A stretch of 64,000 bases of DNA from Deltaproteobacteria bacterium. GTDB taxonomy: Bacteria; Myxococcota_A; UBA796; GCA-2862545. The DNA is taken from positions 186,001-250,000 of the forward strand of contig SBGP01000092.1 of NCBI GenBank assembly GCA_006226595.1. The letters are read 5' to 3'. Within the stretch, counting starts at the first letter, position 1; each line of letters opens with the position of its first letter. The position numbers and the translations under genes are program-made. This document shows positions 63,152-64,000 of the stretch, one piece after another. The notes below the pieces were generated by a model. The model worked only from the letters and a program-made list of their open reading frames with translations, searched no databases and was not told the origin of the DNA.

Positions 63152-64000
63152 ATGCTCACGACCCTGCTCGCACTGTCCCTCGCTCTCGCCAACCCCGAGG
63201 CCCCCGCCGACCCCTCTCCCGAGGACACGGCAGCGGGCGCGGTCACCGAGGCCGAGACCCCCGAAGAACCCGCTCCCGCCGAGCCCGCCGGTCCGCCGAC
63301 CCCCGAAGAGCTCGCGCCGTGGGCCCCGGCCTTCGAGGGCCGCGTCACCGTGGACTCGCCGCACTACGACCTCGAGATCCTGTACTTCCAGGAGAAGAAC
63401 GAGGAGGGCCTCGCCGAGGCCCGCAAGCGCATGGCGGCGAACCCCGACGACGTCGTGCCCTACTGGATGGCGGCCCGGTTCATCTACGAGATTGGCGAGC
63501 GCTTCGAGCGCGACGACACGTCGATCGACAAGGTCGCCCACTACCAGGAGATGGTCGACATCGCCGAGGCCGGGCTCAAGCTCGATCCGAAGAACCCGCA
63601 CCTGCTGTTTGCCCAGGGCATCGGCCACGGCCGCCTCGGCACCACCAAGGGCGTGCTCTCCTCGCTGTTCCGCGCGAAGACCGTCGAGCAGGCCTGGGTC
63701 GCGACGACCAAGTCCGGCATGGAGTACGCGGCGATCGGCAACAAGGAGTACGTGCCCTGCGACGCGCACCAGGCGCTGGCCATCTTCTACCGCCTCGTCC
63801 CCGACTGGTGGATCATCGGCGTGATCGCCGGCACCCGCGGTGACCTGCAGAAGTCCGTCGATCACGGCAAGGCGGCCGTCACCTGCGGGCCCAAGCTGAT
63901 CCGCGGGTACAAGGAGTACGGCGTATCGCAGATCTGCTTCGGGCAGAAGAAGAAGGACGAGGCCATGGTCGCCTCCGGCCTCGCGACGCTCAAGGAAGCG
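63152..64000 (+). CDS. Secreted protein with TPR-like region (cut by window edge)
   Basis: The first 283 residues are visible. A signal peptide (LLALSLALA) is followed by a Pro/Glu/Ala-rich linker (about 15-60), then helical repeats (EKNEEGLAEARKRMAANPDD, EAGLKLDPKNPHLLFAQG) that resemble TPRs. The frame runs off the window edge and no C-terminus can be described. The predicted location is the periplasm. The function is unknown. Confidence 0.75.
   Translation, partial: MLTTLLALSLALANPEAPADPSPEDTAAGAVTEAETPEEPAPAEPAGPPTPEELAPWAPAFEGRVTVDSPHYDLEILYFQEKNEEGLAEARKRMAANPDDVVPYWMAARFIYEIGERFERDDTSIDKVAHYQEMVDIAEAGLKLDPKNPHLLFAQGIGHGRLGTTKGVLSSLFRAKTVEQAWVATTKSGMEYAAIGNKEYVPCDAHQALAIFYRLVPDWWIIGVIAGTRGDLQKSVDHGKAAVTCGPKLIRGYKEYGVSQICFGQKKKDEAMVASGLATLKEA

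Noticed and set aside
61249-63348. 699-codon minus-strand frame over kinase 3
   Set aside because: Shadow of the kinase; contains no domain motif.

Overview
The window is GC-rich throughout, uses GTG and TTG starts freely and is almost fully coding. Its gene content is typical of a Myxococcota-like (deltaproteobacterial) genome: three Ser/Thr kinase-ATPase-TPR proteins, a TM pseudokinase, a PP2C phosphatase, an FHA protein and at least seven small secreted lipoproteins with a short signal peptide and lipobox. The organism is inferred from gene content only. No rRNA, tRNA, CRISPR array, IS element or phage gene was seen. Both edges cut a gene.

Layout. 1-17.5 kb: a partial lipoprotein, an FHA protein, a divergent methylcrotonyl/acyl-CoA carboxylase pair (beta then alpha), hydrolases, HflX, secreted lipoproteins (one fusing a four-bladed hemopexin-like propeller to a LytM-like domain), an NAD(P) reductase, a luciferase-like oxidoreductase and a gene interrupted by an in-frame TGA. 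17.5-26 kb: a signalling block in which two kinase-ATPase-TPR genes and a DUF1295 membrane enzyme form a minus-strand run, divergent from PP2C. 26-37 kb: a 180-bp inverted-repeat element, a di-haem cytochrome lipoprotein, an ABC/Gld-like operon (ATPase, permease, GldG-like, DUF4340) with overlapping genes, a second copy of the repeat core, an M14 carboxypeptidase next to tandem membrane paralogues, and an archaeal-type XPB helicase. 37-44 kb: a TPR lipoprotein, a proline-rich membrane protein and a 1401-residue protein with exact 126-bp tandem repeats. 44-48 kb: a TetR gene divergent from a putative ferritin-like metalloprotein and a BVMO-SDR fusion, with three TetR-type sites between them. 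48-64 kb: an FG-GAP lipoprotein, FtsH, a PGM1-like ATP-grasp ligase with an acyltransferase, a lone rpsN with a clear terminator, a large membrane-anchored alpha/alpha-barrel protein, the pseudokinase, a lipase, the third kinase-ATPase-TPR protein and a partial secreted protein.

How it fits together. Kinases, PP2C, FHA protein and pseudokinase are the parts of a phospho-Thr signalling network; direct links are inferred. The TetR locus looks like a self-contained regulated oxidation module. The carboxylase pair points to leucine or branched acyl-CoA breakdown. The least explained items are the 126-bp-repeat protein, the interrupted gene at 16 kb, the repeat element at 26 and 32 kb, and the hemopexin-LytM fusion.
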